From CBDFLS01 sp965249185 (lineage in GTDB: Bacteria > Chloroflexota > Dehalococcoidia > Lucifugimonadales > Australimonadaceae): a stretch of 64,000 nucleotides of DNA. The position numbers were made by a program, and so were the translations under genes. This document shows, piece after piece, positions 24,053-33,077 of the stretch (the stretch's first letter is position 1; each line of letters opens with the position of its first letter). Where the stretch lies: positions 1,674,001 to 1,738,000 of the forward strand of contig CBDFLS010000002.1 in assembly GCA_965249185.1 (NCBI GenBank), in the 5' to 3' direction. The notes below the pieces were generated by a model that was given only the letters and a program-made list of their open reading frames with translations, ran no database searches and was not told the DNA's origin.

Positions 24053-25285
24053 TCAGCTTCCTCTCCCGATCAGGGACCGGACAAGGGCCGCCTCGCCCCG
24101 GCGGCTCCGAATCCGTCCGTCCAGCCGCTGGTCCCGGAGCGATTGCAGGATACGGCCCACCGCCGGACCGGGCGGCACGCCCAGACCCAGCAGGTCGGTG
24201 CCGCGCAGCCACGGCCGGATGCCACGCCATCGCTCCAGGTAGCGCCGGAGCCGGCCTCTCACCAGGCCCGACGCCGACAGCGTGGCCGCCGCTTGGACCG
24301 CCGCTGGCTCCGCCGGCTCCACGTGGGCCACCACCCGGTGGGGCGGCAGGCCGGGGCGCGCCAGCTCCCGGTCGAGGTCCTTCAGCCGCTGAACGTCCCG
24401 CAGCACACGGCGCTGTCGCTCCGTCAGGCCCACCCGGCGGGCCACCGCCTCCGCCGCCAGGGCGTCACCAGGATAGGTCAGCAGCCCCAAAAGGGCCAGG
24501 GGTTCGTGGGGTCGGCGCCCAGCCTTCCGAAGGGCCTGGGCCACCCCCGTGCCGCCGAGGGATGGGTGCATTGCCCCCAGCGCGCCCATTCGGTGGGCCC
24601 GCAAGAGGCAGGCGGCGGCCCGTTCCTCCAGCAGCATGCGCTCCAACTCCCGCCGGAGCCGGGCCGGCGAGATGGCGCTCAGGCACCACAGGTCGCGTCG
24701 CAGCCAGTCCAGGGTTCGTCGCTGCAGCCGGAACCCAAGCCGCTCGGCGTAGCGCGCGGCCCGGAGGATGCGCGTGGCATCGTCGCGGAAGCTCTCCTCG
24801 TGGAGTGCCCGCAGCACCTCGCGGGCCAGGTCCTCCCTTCCTCCCGTGGGGTCGGCTAGCTCGCCCCATCGGCTTGGCCGCAGGGACACCGCCATCGCGT
24901 TGATGGAAAAGTCCCGCCGCCGCAGGTCCTGCTCCAGGCCCACGGGCTTCACCCGAGGCAGCGCGCCGGGCTTCATGTACCGCTCCGACCGAGCGGTGGC
25001 CAGGTCCACGGCGCGCCCCCCGAGCTCCAGCTTGACCGTGCCGAACTGCGAGCGGGCGCGGGCCTGCCCGCCGACGCTGGCGACCAGCACCCCGGCCACC
25101 CGGTCCGCGTCAGCCTCGGAGACCAGGTCCAGGTCAACCACGGGGCGGCCCAACAGCGCATCGCGCACGGACCCCCCCACCAGATAGAGATGGATGCCCG
25201 ACTCATGGGCGGCGCTCCCTAGCTGTCGCAGCAAGTCCAGGTCGTGGGGGCCGAAGGCGGAGTCGAGGGGAACCGTGAAGGGCAT
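24053..25285 (-). CDS. CCA tRNA nucleotidyltransferase/poly(A) polymerase family protein
   Basis: 410 residues of class II nucleotidyltransferase type. The head domain shows YLVGGSVRDALLGRPVVDLDLV: the GGxVRD motif and the DxD metal-binding pair. The neck motif RRDFSINAMAV and the ATRILRAARYAERLGFRL motif are clear. The C-terminal half is helical with a degenerate HD-like part. In this family the enzyme adds CCA, or only A, to tRNA 3' ends. Deciding between CCA-adding and A-adding needs phylogeny. The start ATG 25285 is chosen because upstream codons are not conserved in type. It is divergent from the DsbA-like gene. Confidence 0.9.
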   Translation of the reverse strand: MPFTVPLDSAFGPHDLDLLRQLGSAAHESGIHLYLVGGSVRDALLGRPVVDLDLVSEADADRVAGVLVASVGGQARARSQFGTVKLELGGRAVDLATARSERYMKPGALPRVKPVGLEQDLRRRDFSINAMAVSLRPSRWGELADPTGGREDLAREVLRALHEESFRDDATRILRAARYAERLGFRLQRRTLDWLRRDLWCLSAISPARLRRELERMLLEERAAACLLRAHRMGALGAMHPSLGGTGVAQALRKAGRRPHEPLALLGLLTYPGDALAAEAVARRVGLTERQRRVLRDVQRLKDLDRELARPGLPPHRVVAHVEPAEPAAVQAAATLSASGLVRGRLRRYLERWRGIRPWLRGTDLLGLGVPPGPAVGRILQSLRDQRLDGRIRSRRGEAALVRSLIGRGS

Positions 25286-25354
25286 AACGCAACCGGGCGT
25301 ACGAAGGTCGGGCAATTATAGCAGGGGCTTCGTGGGCAGCTACGCCGCGCTCGG

Positions 25355-25382
25355 TTGACTCACCTGAGACACACGGTAGAAT
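25355..25382 (+). promoter_or_regulatory. promoter upstream of the DsbA-like gene
   Basis: TTGACT at 25355-25360 and TAGAAT at 25377-25382 with a 16-base spacer. The predicted start is about 15 bases before the ATG at 25405, giving a very short leader that holds a strong SD (GGGAGGT). Confidence 0.6.
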
Positions 25383-25404
25383 AGTGGCAACCGGGAGGTA
25401 CGCC

Positions 25405-26049
25405 ATGACCAACCAGCAGTGCACCGTCTACTACGATTTTCGTTGACCCTTCGTCCACAATGCAGCCGTGTGGCTGGATATGGCGAAGGAGGGCCTGGGC
25501 GACGAGCTTGGGGTGGAGGTGGAGTGGAAACCCTTCTCTCTGGAGCAGGTGAACCAGAAAGTGGGGGACGACTATCGAGTCTGGGATGAGCCCGAGGACC
25601 AGACCCCGCCGGGCGTCTGGGGACTCCGGGCGGGCATCGCGGCGCGGCGGCAGGGTAAGGAGGAGGCCGGGCGGTTCCTTCTGGGGCTGCTGCGGGCGCG
25701 GCATATGGACCGGAGGGAGCTGGGCGATCGGGCGGTGCTCCTGGACGTGGCCCAGGAGGCCGGGCTCGACTTGGAGCGTTTCGTGACCGACCTGGAGGAC
25801 CGGGGGGCCCTCCAAGAGATCGCTGAAAGCCATACGGAGGCGGTGGAGAAGCACGGCGTCTTCGGAACGCCCACCTTTATCTTCGCCGGCGGTGGCTCGG
25901 CCTTCTTGAAGATGCTGAAGCCCGAGTCCAAGGAGGAGGCCGCCAGGGGCTACTCCTCGCTCATGGATCTGATGCGGGGCGACCTGCTCGTGGGAGAGGT
26001 GAAGCGCCCCCAGCCCCCGTGGCCCAAGAGCGCCACAAACGACGGCTAG
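25405..26049 (+). CDS. DsbA/FrnE-like thiol oxidoreductase with UGA at the active-site Cys (candidate selenoprotein)
   Basis: Translation from ATG 25405, with a strong SD (GGGAGGT), gives 13 codons (...TVYYDFR), then TGA at 25444-25446, then an uninterrupted frame PFVHNAAVWLDM... to the stop at 26049, 214 residues in all. In DsbA-family proteins of this type the text is YYDYxCPFxxNAAVWL, so the TGA lies exactly on the catalytic cysteine (position 14). The rest is a normal thioredoxin-fold/helical-insert protein ending with the cis-Pro loop VFGTPTFIFAGG. No second active-site cysteine follows, as in single-Cys relatives. A hairpin at 25460-25479 fits a bacterial SECIS. The alternative is a nonsense mutation; a strict start at 25468 would remove the whole active site. 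Confidence 0.8.
25460..25479 (+). promoter_or_regulatory. candidate bacterial SECIS hairpin in the DsbA-like gene
   Basis: CAGCC (25463-25467) pairs with GGCTG (25472-25476) around the loop GTGT (25468-25471). The stem extends by two A-T pairs across a G-G mismatch. The loop starts 21 bases after the UGA, inside the 16-37 nt range known for bacterial SECIS elements, and begins with the GU often needed for SelB binding. Confidence 0.5.
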
Positions 26050-26084
26050 CGCCCCGGCGGACCGCAGGCTGTCCACGCACGCAC

Positions 26085-26125
26085 AAGAGGAGCGGCCACC
26101 CTGGGAAAGGGTGGCCGCTCCTCTT
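26085..26125 (+). terminator. intrinsic terminator of the DsbA-like gene
   Basis: A perfect 17-bp stem, 26085-26101 with 26109-26125, closes a TGGGAAA loop and runs into CTTTAT. Immediately after it the 13-base word TTATGAGGCCTGC occurs twice (26125-26137, 26139-26151). Confidence 0.85.
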
Positions 26126-26167
26126 TATGAGGCCTGCCTTATGAGGCCTGCTGGGGGACCCGGCGCC

Positions 26168-26886
26168 TCATCCGTCCCGGTGGTCCTGGAGCCCGGTCTT
26201 GAGCAGATGTTGGAGCTGTTGCAGGTGCTGGTAGAAGCTGCGCGCTTTCACGGGCTGCATGTAGATGTAGTTGTCCTCCCGGTACACCAGCAGACCGGCC
26301 TTATTCAGCTTATCGATGGCGGATATCCCTTCGATGATGCGGGGCCGGTGGCGGCTTCGCTCTCCTTCAGCGCGGAGCCGTAGACCGCGAGGATGGCCCA
26401 TTGGGCGCCGCCCGAGGTCGTCGGGTCGGGGTAGACCACATCCAGCCCAGCTCCGCCCGCGTCCTCGAAGCTGTGCAGCCCCTTTGGGTTCCCCTGGCGC
26501 GTGAGCAGGCAGGCGATGGAGTAAGCGAAGGTCCCCTCGTGCTCGAAGCCCCGCCAGTCGGTGGTCACCATCCCTTTGCGCTCCATGTTCAGCACGTCCA
26601 TCTCCGTCGACACTATCGCGACCTGAGCGGGCGCCCCAAAGATGATCTGGTTGGTGATGGTCCCCGAGCCCGCGAACGATGTGATCACCTGCACCTCCTG
26701 GCCCCTCTCCGAGTGCCAGGCCTGTTGGAACGCGGGGATGATCGCCTCTTTCATCACGTTTTCCATGGCGCTGAACCCAAGGAAGACGATGGTCCTTTTC
26801 GTGGACGCCTCGGAGCTGCAACCGGCCGAGACCATGACCAGTAGCGTCACGCTCCCCAGGAGCAGCACCCTGGGGAGTCGTGCCAT
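26168..26886 (-). pseudogene. broken sulfate/phosphate-type substrate-binding lipoprotein gene
   Basis: From ATG 26886 a lipoprotein signal (LLGSVTLLVMVSAGC, lipobox cysteine at residue 23) leads into a periplasmic binding-protein fold. Recognisable parts are TIVFLGFSAMENVMKEAIIP, SFAGSGTITNQIIFG and YPDPTTSGGAQWAILAVYGS, typical of ABC importer receptors of the sulfate/molybdate class. The frame then stops at 26305, about 100 residues short. In another frame, a foreign-looking tail (LLVYREDNYIYMQPVKARSF) continues to 26168. A frameshift or fusion with an unrelated gene end explains both. No transporter genes are adjacent. An alternative start is ATG 26919. Confidence 0.7.
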
Positions 26887-27171
26887 CGCTCTCGGGGCCC
26901 GCCGGGGGAAGGGTGTCATGCGCAATAGGTAACCCCGCTCCGTGGCCTCTAAACCCCGAGGGCGGGACTGGGACCGGGGGTATAATCCGTGGGCCAGCGG
27001 TTTACGTGATTTAGCCCACATTTCCCAGATCAGCCGCGTGGGTGCGTCGTAATCCGGTGAGAGTGCTGCCTATTTGAGCCGCCTACCTGGGCATTATGGG
27101 CAGTGTGGGTGCTAGACTGGCCGAGCTAGCGGGTCTAGTTCTGGATACCGCAATCTCGCTGGAGGCACCCA

Positions 27172-28527
27172 ATGGGTGAAAGCTCCGACACCCCTTTGAA
27201 GCTCCAATTCGACCGCAGAGTCCGCCTGGATTTTCGTGGCGCTACCATCACCTCGGACGCCGGACTCCTGGCATGCCGCGAGCTTGATGCCGCTCTGGGG
27301 CTCACAGAGACAGCCAACGATTATATCCATGAAAGCCGCACCGGCCGCAATGTGCAACACCCGCTGTTGCCCTTGCTCAGACAATCGGTGTATAGCCGTC
27401 TCGCTGGCTATGAGGACACCAACGACGCTGAACGGCTTGCCCAAGACCCGGCTATGCGTGTCATCGTCGGGTGGCAAGGTACTGATAAGCAGGCAGCCAG
27501 CACCAATACTATGAGCCGATTTGAGACTGAGGTGTTAACCGAAGAGGAAAACCTGGATGGGCTTGCGCGCCTGAATGTTGAGTGGGTGGACAGGGCCATG
27601 GCCCAGACATCTCACCAGCGAGTTATCCTAGACATGGACAGCTCTGAAAGCCCGGTGCATGGGCAGCAAGAGGGAGTCGCCTACAACGGCCACTTCGAGT
27701 CCGTATGTTATCACCCGCTCTTCCTGTTCAACCATTTCGGAGATTGCGAAGGTGCAATGCTTCGCCCGGGCAACGTCCACAGCGCTGAGCGGTGGCGGGA
27801 GGTTCTGGAGCCCGTCGTGAAGCGATACCAGGAGAAAGGAGTCCGGCTGCTGTTCCGGGCCGATGCTGCCTTTGCCAAGCCCGAGGTGTACGAGTACCTG
27901 GAGTCAAGGGACACTGGCTACGCTATGCGGCTTCCGGCCAACGAGGTATTACAAGGAAACATCCGGCACCTGCTGAAGCGGCCCGTGGGCAGGCCGCCTA
28001 AAGCCTGCCCTGAGCCTGTCGAAGGGAAGCCCGTAGTCCGGTATCACGACTTCGTTTACCAGGCCCAGAGCTGGGACATTCCCCGGCGTGTGGTCGCCAA
28101 GGTGGAGTGGCGCCAGGGTGAGCTATTCCCGAGGGTCGGGTTCGTCGTCACCAACCTCAACCTACCGCCGGCAGGCGTAACCCACTTCTACAACGGGCGG
28201 GGCACGGCCGAGCAGTGGATCAAGGAAGGTAAATACGCCCTGAACTGGACGCGGCTCTCGTGTCACAGGTTCGTTGCTAACCAGGTGAGGCTGTGGCTGT
28301 TTGTGCTGGCCTACAACCTGGGCAACTTCATGAGAAGGCTGACTTTGCCAGAGTAAGTGAAACACTGGTCACTGCGAAGCGTGCAGACCAAGCTCATCAA
28401 GATGGGTGGACGTCTGGTGCGGCATGCCAGGAGGTTGGTGTTTCAGCTTGCTGAGGTGGCAGTGTCCCGGGAGGTATTCCGGCAAGTGTTGGAGCGTATC
28501 GCCGGGCTCCATCCAGCACCAGGGTAG
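27172..28527 (+). pseudogene. IS1380-family transposase gene with an internal ochre stop
   Basis: The frame starts at ATG 27172 (GESSDTPLKLQFDRRVRLDF). It contains the IS1380 core: an Asp in VILDMDSSESPVHG, FRADAAFAKPEVYEYLE, and YNGRGTAEQWIKEGKYALNW with the acidic third residue. A TAA at 28354-28356 cuts it after LTLPE. The same frame continues HWSLRSVQTKLIKMGGRLVR to TAG at 28525-28527, the normal end of this family. In the middle (28006-28026), a REP-like segment is read in frame as ACPEPVEGK. I could not find convincing inverted ends, so element borders are not given. It is probably immobile. Confidence 0.85.
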
Positions 28528-28796
28528 CGATTATCCTTGAGGTCATCAGAGGTGAAGAGAGGCAACCAAGGGCGAGGTGCGCGCCCGGAGGAGTTTGAAG
28601 GGAGTGCAAACGTGGTGAAAGCCACCTCCGCTGCCTGGGGCCGCTAACTCACCACGCCGAGAGATGGTTTTGTGCGCTTGATTGGATGGTTGACGGCATC
28701 CGTGACTGATACTACGATGGCTCTCGTCGAGGATGGTGCGTTGCTTGGACCCAGGCAGCTTGATATGGGTAATTCCGGTTTAGTGGAAGGGCACAA

Positions 28797-29285
28797 ATGC
28801 CGGTCCGACCGCGACCGATGAGGCGTGGACGGGCCGTGAGTGGAGACGATACGACGAGGGGCGACGTGGCCGAAGATACCATCGAGTTGCGGGTCCCGCT
28901 GAAGGCGGAATACGTGGCCGTTCTTCGCGCCAGCGTGGGCGTGATCGCCGGTGGGCTGTCGATGACCTACGACGAGGTGATGCAGCTCCGCGTGGCCCTT
29001 TCGGAGGCGTTCGACCTGGCCGTACGGCATGATGCCCACGAGGCGCCGGCTGGGGGCGAGCTGACCGTTCGGTTCGTCGTCCGGCCCGGCTCCCTCGAGA
29101 TGCTGGTTACCGGCCCCCACGGGTACGCCGCCCATCTGGATAGGGAGGCGGGGCGGGAGAGCAGGGCGCTGCTGGAGAGCCTGGTGGACGAAGTGGACTC
29201 CGGCGGCCAAGAAGACGGCGGGGGAGTGCTCCGGCTGCTCAAGCGCAGCGCTCGCGACGGGGCTGAGGGGCGGCGCTCGGGATAG
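28797..29285 (+). CDS. RsbW-like anti-sigma/serine-kinase-type ATPase domain protein
   Basis: 162 residues. After a basic leader, the protein reads VPLKAEYVAVLRASVGVIAG, then SMTYDEVMQLRVALSEAFDLAV. This is the first helix and N-box region of a GHKL-fold ATPase of the RsbW/SpoIIAB kind, with Glu where the catalytic residue lies. The later glycine-rich ATP lid is weak (EDGGGVLRLLKR). Such proteins bind sigma factors or phosphorylate anti-anti-sigma proteins; no partner lies beside it. The start ATG 28797 has an SD (GGAAGGG); GTG 28836 is an alternative. The ftsY promoter follows its stop. Confidence 0.65.
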   Translation: MPVRPRPMRRGRAVSGDDTTRGDVAEDTIELRVPLKAEYVAVLRASVGVIAGGLSMTYDEVMQLRVALSEAFDLAVRHDAHEAPAGGELTVRFVVRPGSLEMLVTGPHGYAAHLDREAGRESRALLESLVDEVDSGGQEDGGGVLRLLKRSARDGAEGRRSG

Positions 29286-29326
29286 GCGCCTCCGCCGAGG
29301 TCCGGCGTACATCGGCTCGCGCAGCC

Positions 29327-29356
29327 TTGACCATCCCTCGTGGCGGTTGCTACCAT
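29327..29356 (+). promoter_or_regulatory. promoter of the ftsY operon
   Basis: TTGACC at 29327-29332 and TACCAT at 29351-29356 with an 18-base spacer, about 20 bases before the ftsY ATG. Confidence 0.55.
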
Positions 29357-29382
29357 CGAGTCATCCCAATGGTGCGGGTCCC

Positions 29383-30366
29383 ATGGTCCTCCGGCTGTTC
29401 CGTCGAAAAGGGAAGACGCAAGCGGCGCTGGCCAAAACGCGCCGTGGATGGGGTGGGAGCATCGCTGCGCTCCTGCGCCGCGGCCCTTTGGTCGACGACG
29501 CCCTGTGGGAGGAGATGGAGGACGCGCTGGTGGCCGCCGATGTGGGCGTGGAGACGACCACGGAGCTGGTCCAGCGGGTCCGCCGGCTCGTCGGCGAGGA
29601 GCGCGTCAAAAGCAACGAACGGGTGTCGGAGCTGTTCAAGGAGGAGATGGTCCGCCTGCTGCGGCCTGAGGACGGCGGCGCGCCGGACGCCCGGGAGCAG
29701 GAGACGCTGACGGCGAAACCCTTCGTGGTGCTGGTGGTGGGCGTCAACGGCGCGGGCAAGACCACGAGCATCGCCAAGCTCGCCTATCACTACGGGCAAA
29801 CGGGCAAGCGGGTGATCATCGCCGCCGCCGACACCTTCCGGGCCGCCGCCATCGAGCAGCTCCAGGTCTGGGGAGAGCGCATCGGCGTCGACGTGGTGGC
29901 CCATCAGTGCGGGGCGGACCCCGGCGCCGTGGTCTTCGACGCCTATAACGCCGCCGTGGCCCGGGACGCCGACGTGCTGATGGTGGATACGGCGGGCCGC
30001 TTCCACACCAAGGCCAACCTCATGGAGGAGCTCCAGAAGGTGCGGCGGGTGCTGGCCCGCCTGGAGCCCGCGGCGCCTCATCAGACGGTCCTGGTCATGG
30101 ATGCGACCACCGGCCAGAACGGCTTGGCGCAGGCCCGCGCGTTCCGGGACGTCATCGGAGTGGACGGCGTGTTCCTGGCCAAGCTGGATAGCACCGCCAA
30201 GGGCGGCATCGTGGTGGCGATTGCAAAGGAGCTCTCGCTGCCCATGCTCTTCGTCGGCACCGGCGAGGGGTTGGAGGACCTCTCCCTGTTCGATTCCGGC
30301 GACTTTGTCGACGCCCTGTTCTCCGAGCGGGACGAGCTCGACCAAGCGGCGTCACCCCAACACTAA
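29383..30366 (+). CDS. ftsY: signal recognition particle receptor FtsY
   Basis: 327 residues from ATG 29383. A short basic N-terminus (LRLFRRKGKTQ) replaces the long acidic A domain of E. coli. The N domain and the SRP GTPase NG domain follow: VGVNGAGKTTSIAKLAYHYG (G1), the insertion-box ADTFRAAAIEQL, VDTAGR (G3), and LAKLDSTAKGG (G4). FtsY receives the ribosome-SRP complex at the membrane; its RNA partner is at 14804-15077. The stop overlaps the start of the next gene by one base (TAATG), so it heads a three-gene run with two large membrane proteins. Confidence 0.96.
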   Translation: MVLRLFRRKGKTQAALAKTRRGWGGSIAALLRRGPLVDDALWEEMEDALVAADVGVETTTELVQRVRRLVGEERVKSNERVSELFKEEMVRLLRPEDGGAPDAREQETLTAKPFVVLVVGVNGAGKTTSIAKLAYHYGQTGKRVIIAAADTFRAAAIEQLQVWGERIGVDVVAHQCGADPGAVVFDAYNAAVARDADVLMVDTAGRFHTKANLMEELQKVRRVLARLEPAAPHQTVLVMDATTGQNGLAQARAFRDVIGVDGVFLAKLDSTAKGGIVVAIAKELSLPMLFVGTGEGLEDLSLFDSGDFVDALFSERDELDQAASPQH

Positions 30367-33077
30367 TGGCTGCGCTGCTGGTCTGGCTCCTTCTGCTCGA
30401 GCTGCTCGGTCTGTTGGCCTTCCCACTCGCTTACCGCGTCTTCTCACGGCTGCCCGACCGCGGCTGGACACTGAGCAAACCCTTGGGGCTGCTCATCCTC
30501 TCCTATGGCGTGTGGCTGCTGGGCCTCTCGCACACCATCCCCAATTCCCGGTGGTCGGTGCTGCTGGCCCTGCTGGCGCTGGCAGCGTTGGCGGCTTTGG
30601 CCGGCCGGCGCCACCGGCACGAGATCGTGGAGTTCGTCCGCCAGCGGCGGGGGACCATCCTCGTCTCGGAGGGGCTGTTCCTCATGCTCTTCTTGGGCTG
30701 GGCGCTCTATCGGGCCCATGTGCCCGACATCGTCCATACGGAGCAGCCCATGGACCTCGCCCTGCTCAACTCCATCGTGGCGAGTCCCCACTTCCCGCCC
30801 AACGACGTGTGGCTGGCGGGCCACGCCGTGAGCTACTACTACCTCGGCTATCTGATGACGGGCGCCCTGGCCATGCTCTCAGGCGTGGCCACCCCCGTGG
30901 CCTACAACCTGGGGCTGGTCACCGCGGCCAGTCTGGCCGGGCTCGCCGCCTTCGGCGTGGTCTATAACCTGGTGCGCCTCAGCCGTGGCTCCGTCATGGG
31001 CGCCACCCTTGCTGGAGCCGGGGCGGTGTTCCTGCTGCTGGCGGCAAGCAATCTGGAGGGGACTCTGGAGATGGTGCGGGCGGCGGGGCTGGGTGGCGAG
31101 GGCTTCTGGCGTTGGGTCGGGGTGGACGGCCTCATCGCGCCGGAGGCGGCCTCGGCCTCTTGGGTCCCGGAGGGGTTCTGGTGGTGGTTCCGCGCCAGCA
31201 GGGTGTTCGCCATCACCGAGTTCCCCATGTTCAGCTTCGTGCTCGGCGACATGCATCCCCACGTCATGTCCCTACCCTTCGTGCTGCTGGTGGTGGGCCT
31301 GGCTGTCCAGGTGTCCCTCCTGCCCGGCCTGCTGGGGCTGACATGGCTGCGGAGCCACTGGCCGCTGGCCCTGGCGCTTCCGCTGGCCCTGGGTGCGCTG
31401 GCCGCCATCAGCCTCTGGGACCTTCCTCTCGGGCTGGCCCTCGTGGGAGGCGCCGTGCTGCTCAACGCGGTCCGTCATCCCGTGGAGCGCCGGTGGCTCC
31501 CCGCGCCGGGTCTGGCTATCGGCGTGGTCGTGGCGCTCCTAGCGGTGGCGCTGTACCTGGTCGCGGCCAACGACTGGGGCCGTTCGCTGGTCCTCGTCGT
31601 GGTGGGTGGGGCCGTGCTGGTCGGGGGCGTGGTGCTGCTCGACGCATCGCGCCAAGGCGCTGGGCGGCGGTGGACCCTGGCCGACATGATGGCTTTCGGC
31701 GCCATCTTTGGGTTCCTCGCCCTGGCGCTCTTCGCTCCCTTCTACCTGACCTTTGAAAGCGAGGCCTCCGGCGTTCTGCCGCAGCGGGACCAGCTCACCC
31801 GGCCGGTCCATCTTCTGCTGGTATGGGGTGTTCTGGGGGCTCTGGCCCTGCTCCTGCTGGCGATGGTGGCCGGGCGGGTGGCGCGGGCGCGTGGCGACTG
31901 GGGCCTCCGGTTGGGAGTGGCCATGGCAATCGGCTTCGCTCCCTTTATCATATGGCTTCAGCCCATGTGGGGAGGGCCGGCGTATGCGCTGGGCCTGGCT
32001 GGGCTCGTGGCGACCAGGTTCGTGATGGAGCAAGCGGACCGCTCCAAAAGCGCATGGCGGACCTGGCTTCCCGCGGCTGCGCTGGCGGCCGGCGGAGCGC
32101 TCGTAGTCGCGCTCTTTGTGGACGGCCTCGCCAACGCCGGCGGCACGGCCCCCGGCGCCGCCTCGACCGCCGCGCGAACGCTGGTGGTGGCGCCTCTGGC
32201 GCTGGTGGCGGCGGCGGCGGTGTACGGAGCGTGGAGCCTCGTGGTGCAGCGCGCCACGGCGGGGTCTCGTCGCCGGCCTCAGGCGGAGACCGGAGAGGGG
32301 ATAGCCCCGGTCCTGGGCCTTGTGGCCGTGGCGGCCGTGCTGGTGATGGGGCCGGAGCTCTTCCGTGTGGTGGACCAGTTCGGCCGCATCAACACCGTGT
32401 TCAAGCTCTACTACCAGGCGTGGATACTGCTGGCGCTGGTGGGGGGGTACGCCCTCTACTATGTAAGCGCCCGCCTCGACCGTTCCAGGCTCCCCGGGCG
32501 GGTGGGGGCGGTGGCCTGGGGGCTGGCGCTGGTGGTCGCCTTCGGCGCCGTCGCCTACTATCCGGCGGCCGCCCTCTATACTCGAGCCCAGGACAACCGC
32601 GCGGGCCTGACGCTGGACGGACAGGCGTACTTCGCGAGGGCGGCGCCGCCGGAGTATGAGGCGGTCCAGTGGATCAGGCGTTACGTCCCCCGCGACGCGG
32701 TGGTGGTGGAGAGCGCCGTGGCGCCGTGTACGGGCAACGCCACCGGCTGCAGCGACTTCACCGAGGCGGGACGGATCGCCTCCAGCACCGGCCGTCCCAC
32801 CATCCTCGGTTGGAAGGGGCACGAGCGCCAGTGGGGGAGGCCGCCCAGCCTCCTGGATGCCCGGCAGGAGGACGTCCGCGAGATCTACCAAACCCAGGAC
32901 CCGCTCCGGGCGCGAGTCCTGCTGGCGAAGTACGACGCGCGGTATGTGGTGGTGGGGTCCCGCGAGCGGCGAGCCTATGGCGCGGACGGCATGGCCAAGT
33001 TCGACCAGCTCGGCACGTTGGTCTTCCGCGACAGCTCGCAGACGTCACCCGTGATGGTGTATAAGGTGGTCCCGTGA
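30366..33077 (+). CDS. DUF2298 polytopic membrane protein (Chloroflexi/archaea type)
   Basis: 903 residues with around twenty hydrophobic helices. Diagnostic text near residue 120 is HTEQPMDLALLNSIVASPHF, followed by PNDVWLAGHAVSYYYLGYLM. This is the acidic loop of the DUF2298 family (TIGR03662, shared by Chloroflexi and archaea), which resembles GT-C glycosyltransferases. The C-terminal region carries soluble parts (ILGWKGHERQWGR). Function is unproven; a role in lipid-linked sugar transfer is inferred from fold and neighbours. It starts within the ftsY stop and its own end overlaps the next gene by four bases. Confidence 0.85.
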   Translation: MAALLVWLLLLELLGLLAFPLAYRVFSRLPDRGWTLSKPLGLLILSYGVWLLGLSHTIPNSRWSVLLALLALAALAALAGRRHRHEIVEFVRQRRGTILVSEGLFLMLFLGWALYRAHVPDIVHTEQPMDLALLNSIVASPHFPPNDVWLAGHAVSYYYLGYLMTGALAMLSGVATPVAYNLGLVTAASLAGLAAFGVVYNLVRLSRGSVMGATLAGAGAVFLLLAASNLEGTLEMVRAAGLGGEGFWRWVGVDGLIAPEAASASWVPEGFWWWFRASRVFAITEFPMFSFVLGDMHPHVMSLPFVLLVVGLAVQVSLLPGLLGLTWLRSHWPLALALPLALGALAAISLWDLPLGLALVGGAVLLNAVRHPVERRWLPAPGLAIGVVVALLAVALYLVAANDWGRSLVLVVVGGAVLVGGVVLLDASRQGAGRRWTLADMMAFGAIFGFLALALFAPFYLTFESEASGVLPQRDQLTRPVHLLLVWGVLGALALLLLAMVAGRVARARGDWGLRLGVAMAIGFAPFIIWLQPMWGGPAYALGLAGLVATRFVMEQADRSKSAWRTWLPAAALAAGGALVVALFVDGLANAGGTAPGAASTAARTLVVAPLALVAAAAVYGAWSLVVQRATAGSRRRPQAETGEGIAPVLGLVAVAAVLVMGPELFRVVDQFGRINTVFKLYYQAWILLALVGGYALYYVSARLDRSRLPGRVGAVAWGLALVVAFGAVAYYPAAALYTRAQDNRAGLTLDGQAYFARAAPPEYEAVQWIRRYVPRDAVVVESAVAPCTGNATGCSDFTEAGRIASSTGRPTILGWKGHERQWGRPPSLLDARQEDVREIYQTQDPLRARVLLAKYDARYVVVGSRERRAYGADGMAKFDQLGTLVFRDSSQTSPVMVYKVVP

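Noticed and set aside
25444..25446. Genome-wide reassignment of TGA to an amino acid
   Set aside because: TGA ends many intact genes here (rsmA, dinG, NuoE-like, coxM-like) at conserved C-termini, so TGA remains a stop.
26981..26986. TATAAT as a promoter
   Set aside because: On the plus strand no -35 sits at the right distance and the next gene is the IS1380 relic 190 bases away. On the minus strand it does not fit the lipoprotein gene either.
28354..28356. Ochre codon in the IS1380 transposase as recoding
   Set aside because: TAA is not a recoding codon for Sec, and transposase relics commonly carry stops.
27059..28700. Terminal inverted repeats for the IS1380 relic
   Set aside because: Candidate words around 27080 and 28640 share only short GC-rich matches, so no borders are claimed.
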